Below, in pieces: positions 63,139 to 64,000 of a stretch of DNA of 64,000 nucleotides. The notes under the pieces were generated by a model. That model did not search any database and was not told the DNA's origin. It saw nothing but the letters and a program-made list of their open reading frames with translations. The translations under genes were made by a program, and so were the position numbers. The DNA comes from Nostocales cyanobacterium LEGE 11386 (GTDB lineage Bacteria; Cyanobacteriota; Cyanobacteriia; Cyanobacteriales; Nostocaceae), in assembly GCA_015207155.1 (NCBI GenBank), contig JADEXK010000012.1, positions 35,893 to 99,892 of the forward strand. Reading direction: 5' to 3'. The first letter of the stretch is position 1, and each line of letters opens with the position of its first letter.

Positions 63139-63948
63139 TCAAGCTGACCAAGCTTCCCGGAAGTCAGCGTATAAAGTTAGCCCACCATCTACAAATAGAG
63201 TTTGACCGGTGATGTAGGCAGCTTCATCGGAAGCTAAAAAAGCTACTGCTGCTGACATTTCTTCGGTTGTACCAGCCCGACACATGGGGATGTGACTTTC
63301 CACCTCGGCCTTTTTTTCCGGGTCATCTATCCAAGCTTGATTGATAGGTGTGATTGTAGCTCCCGGTGCTACAGCATTCACTCGAATACCTTGGTTCGCA
63401 TATTCCAATGCTAGGGTTTTGGTGAGGTTTTCCATCCCACCTTTGCTAATAGAATAGCTGATATACATGGGTCTAGGGATAATTTCGTGAACGCTGGAAA
63501 TATTGATAATCACCCCAGAACGGTTTTGAGATAAAAGGTGTTTGATAGTTTCACGGGCGCAGAGAAAAGCACCCCGGAGGTTAACTGCAATTACCTTGTC
63601 GAAGTCTGCGGTACTAACTTCGTGGGATGGGGATTCTATTTGAATACCTGCATTATTGATGAGGATATCTAAACTACCAAATTTCTCAATTACACTGTTG
63701 ACCATAGTCACAATGTCTAATTCTTGGGAGACATCGCCCTGCACCAATAACGACTGCATACCACAATTTTCGATATCTGCACAGGCTTTTTGCACTGCCA
63801 TTTCTTCTGTATCTGACCCTGATTCAGGGTTTTTGCGGTAATTAATAGCGATATTACATCCTTCTTCGGCAAGTTTCACCGCGATCGCCTGACCAATACC
63901 TGAGGTTGCGCCTGTAATTAAGGCGTTTTTTCCTTGTAATCCTTTCAT
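63139..63948 (-). CDS. SDR family oxidoreductase, glucose 1-dehydrogenase-like
   Basis: 269 residues, ATG 63948. Classical short-chain dehydrogenase: cofactor motif TGATSGIGQA near 12, LINNAGIQ near 95, catalytic Ser in INISSVHEI near 148 and Y-x3-K in YISYSISKGG near 163. It resembles Bacillus-type glucose 1-dehydrogenases. Next to an invertase it could oxidise the released glucose, but SDR substrates are hard to predict. AGGGAGT heptamers follow upstream at 63960-64000. Confidence 0.8.
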   Translation of the reverse strand: MKGLQGKNALITGATSGIGQAIAVKLAEEGCNIAINYRKNPESGSDTEEMAVQKACADIENCGMQSLLVQGDVSQELDIVTMVNSVIEKFGSLDILINNAGIQIESPSHEVSTADFDKVIAVNLRGAFLCARETIKHLLSQNRSGVIINISSVHEIIPRPMYISYSISKGGMENLTKTLALEYANQGIRVNAVAPGATITPINQAWIDDPEKKAEVESHIPMCRAGTTEEMSAAVAFLASDEAAYITGQTLFVDGGLTLYADFREAWSA

Positions 63949-63959
63949 GGCTCTTTTGG

Positions 63960-64000
63960 GGATTGGGGAGTAAGGGAGTGAGGGAGTAAGGGAGGGAGGG
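63960..64000. repeat. AGGGAGT heptamer array at window edge
   Basis: GGGGAGTAAGGGAGTGAGGG continues as 7-8 bp repeats to the last base. It is an STRR array cut by the window edge. Confidence 0.7.

Overview
The window is from a filamentous, probably heterocyst-forming cyanobacterium of the Nostoc/Anabaena group. GCGATCGC (HIP1) sites occur throughout. Intergenic regions carry 7-bp short tandemly repeated repetitive (STRR) arrays. The gene content is cyanobacterial: sucrose synthase, GH100 invertase, PAM68, SpeA, CobG-type B12 genes and NB-ARC/WD40-type proteins. I found no rRNA, recognisable tRNA, CRISPR array, complete insertion sequence or prophage. Identifications rest on reading motifs and remembered family patterns; no database search was run.

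Layout. 1-1130 is the N-terminal half of an NB-ARC ATPase cut by the window edge. 1.7-3.1 kb has two small membrane proteins and an Fe-S PD-(D/E)XK nuclease. 3.5-6.5 kb has a GNAT acetyltransferase and RecJ. 6.7-12.1 kb has TyrA, a pentapeptide-repeat protein, a conserved acidic protein, a lipoprotein and DAHP synthase. 12.4-25 kb is mostly housekeeping: PAM68-RpsO, TerC, Ndk, SpeA, a sugar nucleotidyltransferase, ScpA, an AI-2E family permease, PdxH, a PGM1-like ATP-grasp ligase and a PRK-like kinase.

25-42.5 kb is dominated by tetrapyrrole/B12 genes: cobI-cobH-cobG behind a cobalamin riboswitch, cobL (CbiE-CbiT), cobK, a DUF1636 protein behind a second cobalamin riboswitch, and hemB. Sucrose synthase and a GH65 phosphorylase fused to beta-phosphoglucomutase are set inside this stretch. 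44.6-58.7 kb is a one-strand exopolysaccharide locus: 4,6-dehydratase, flippase, polymerase, GT4, exported TIM-barrel-like protein, priming transferase, two GNAT/FemAB proteins, sugar aminotransferase and Wzc-like tyrosine kinase. The dehydratase, aminotransferase and priming transferase look like Campylobacter PglF, PglE and PglC. This suggests a bacillosamine-like diamino sugar as the first sugar of the repeat unit. 58.7-64 kb has a DUF2281 protein, a PEP-CTERM-like metallophosphoesterase, a GH100 invertase and an SDR glucose dehydrogenase.

The most unusual feature is the mobile small-repeat content. There are at least three MITE-like families, two with target duplications visible by eye (5 bp and 8 bp). 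A small hairpin repeat (SDR) with compensatory stem changes is nested inside two different MITEs. STRR or related repeats have entered genes: one lies in frame within recJ, and two supply the last codons and stop of aroF and the terC-like gene.
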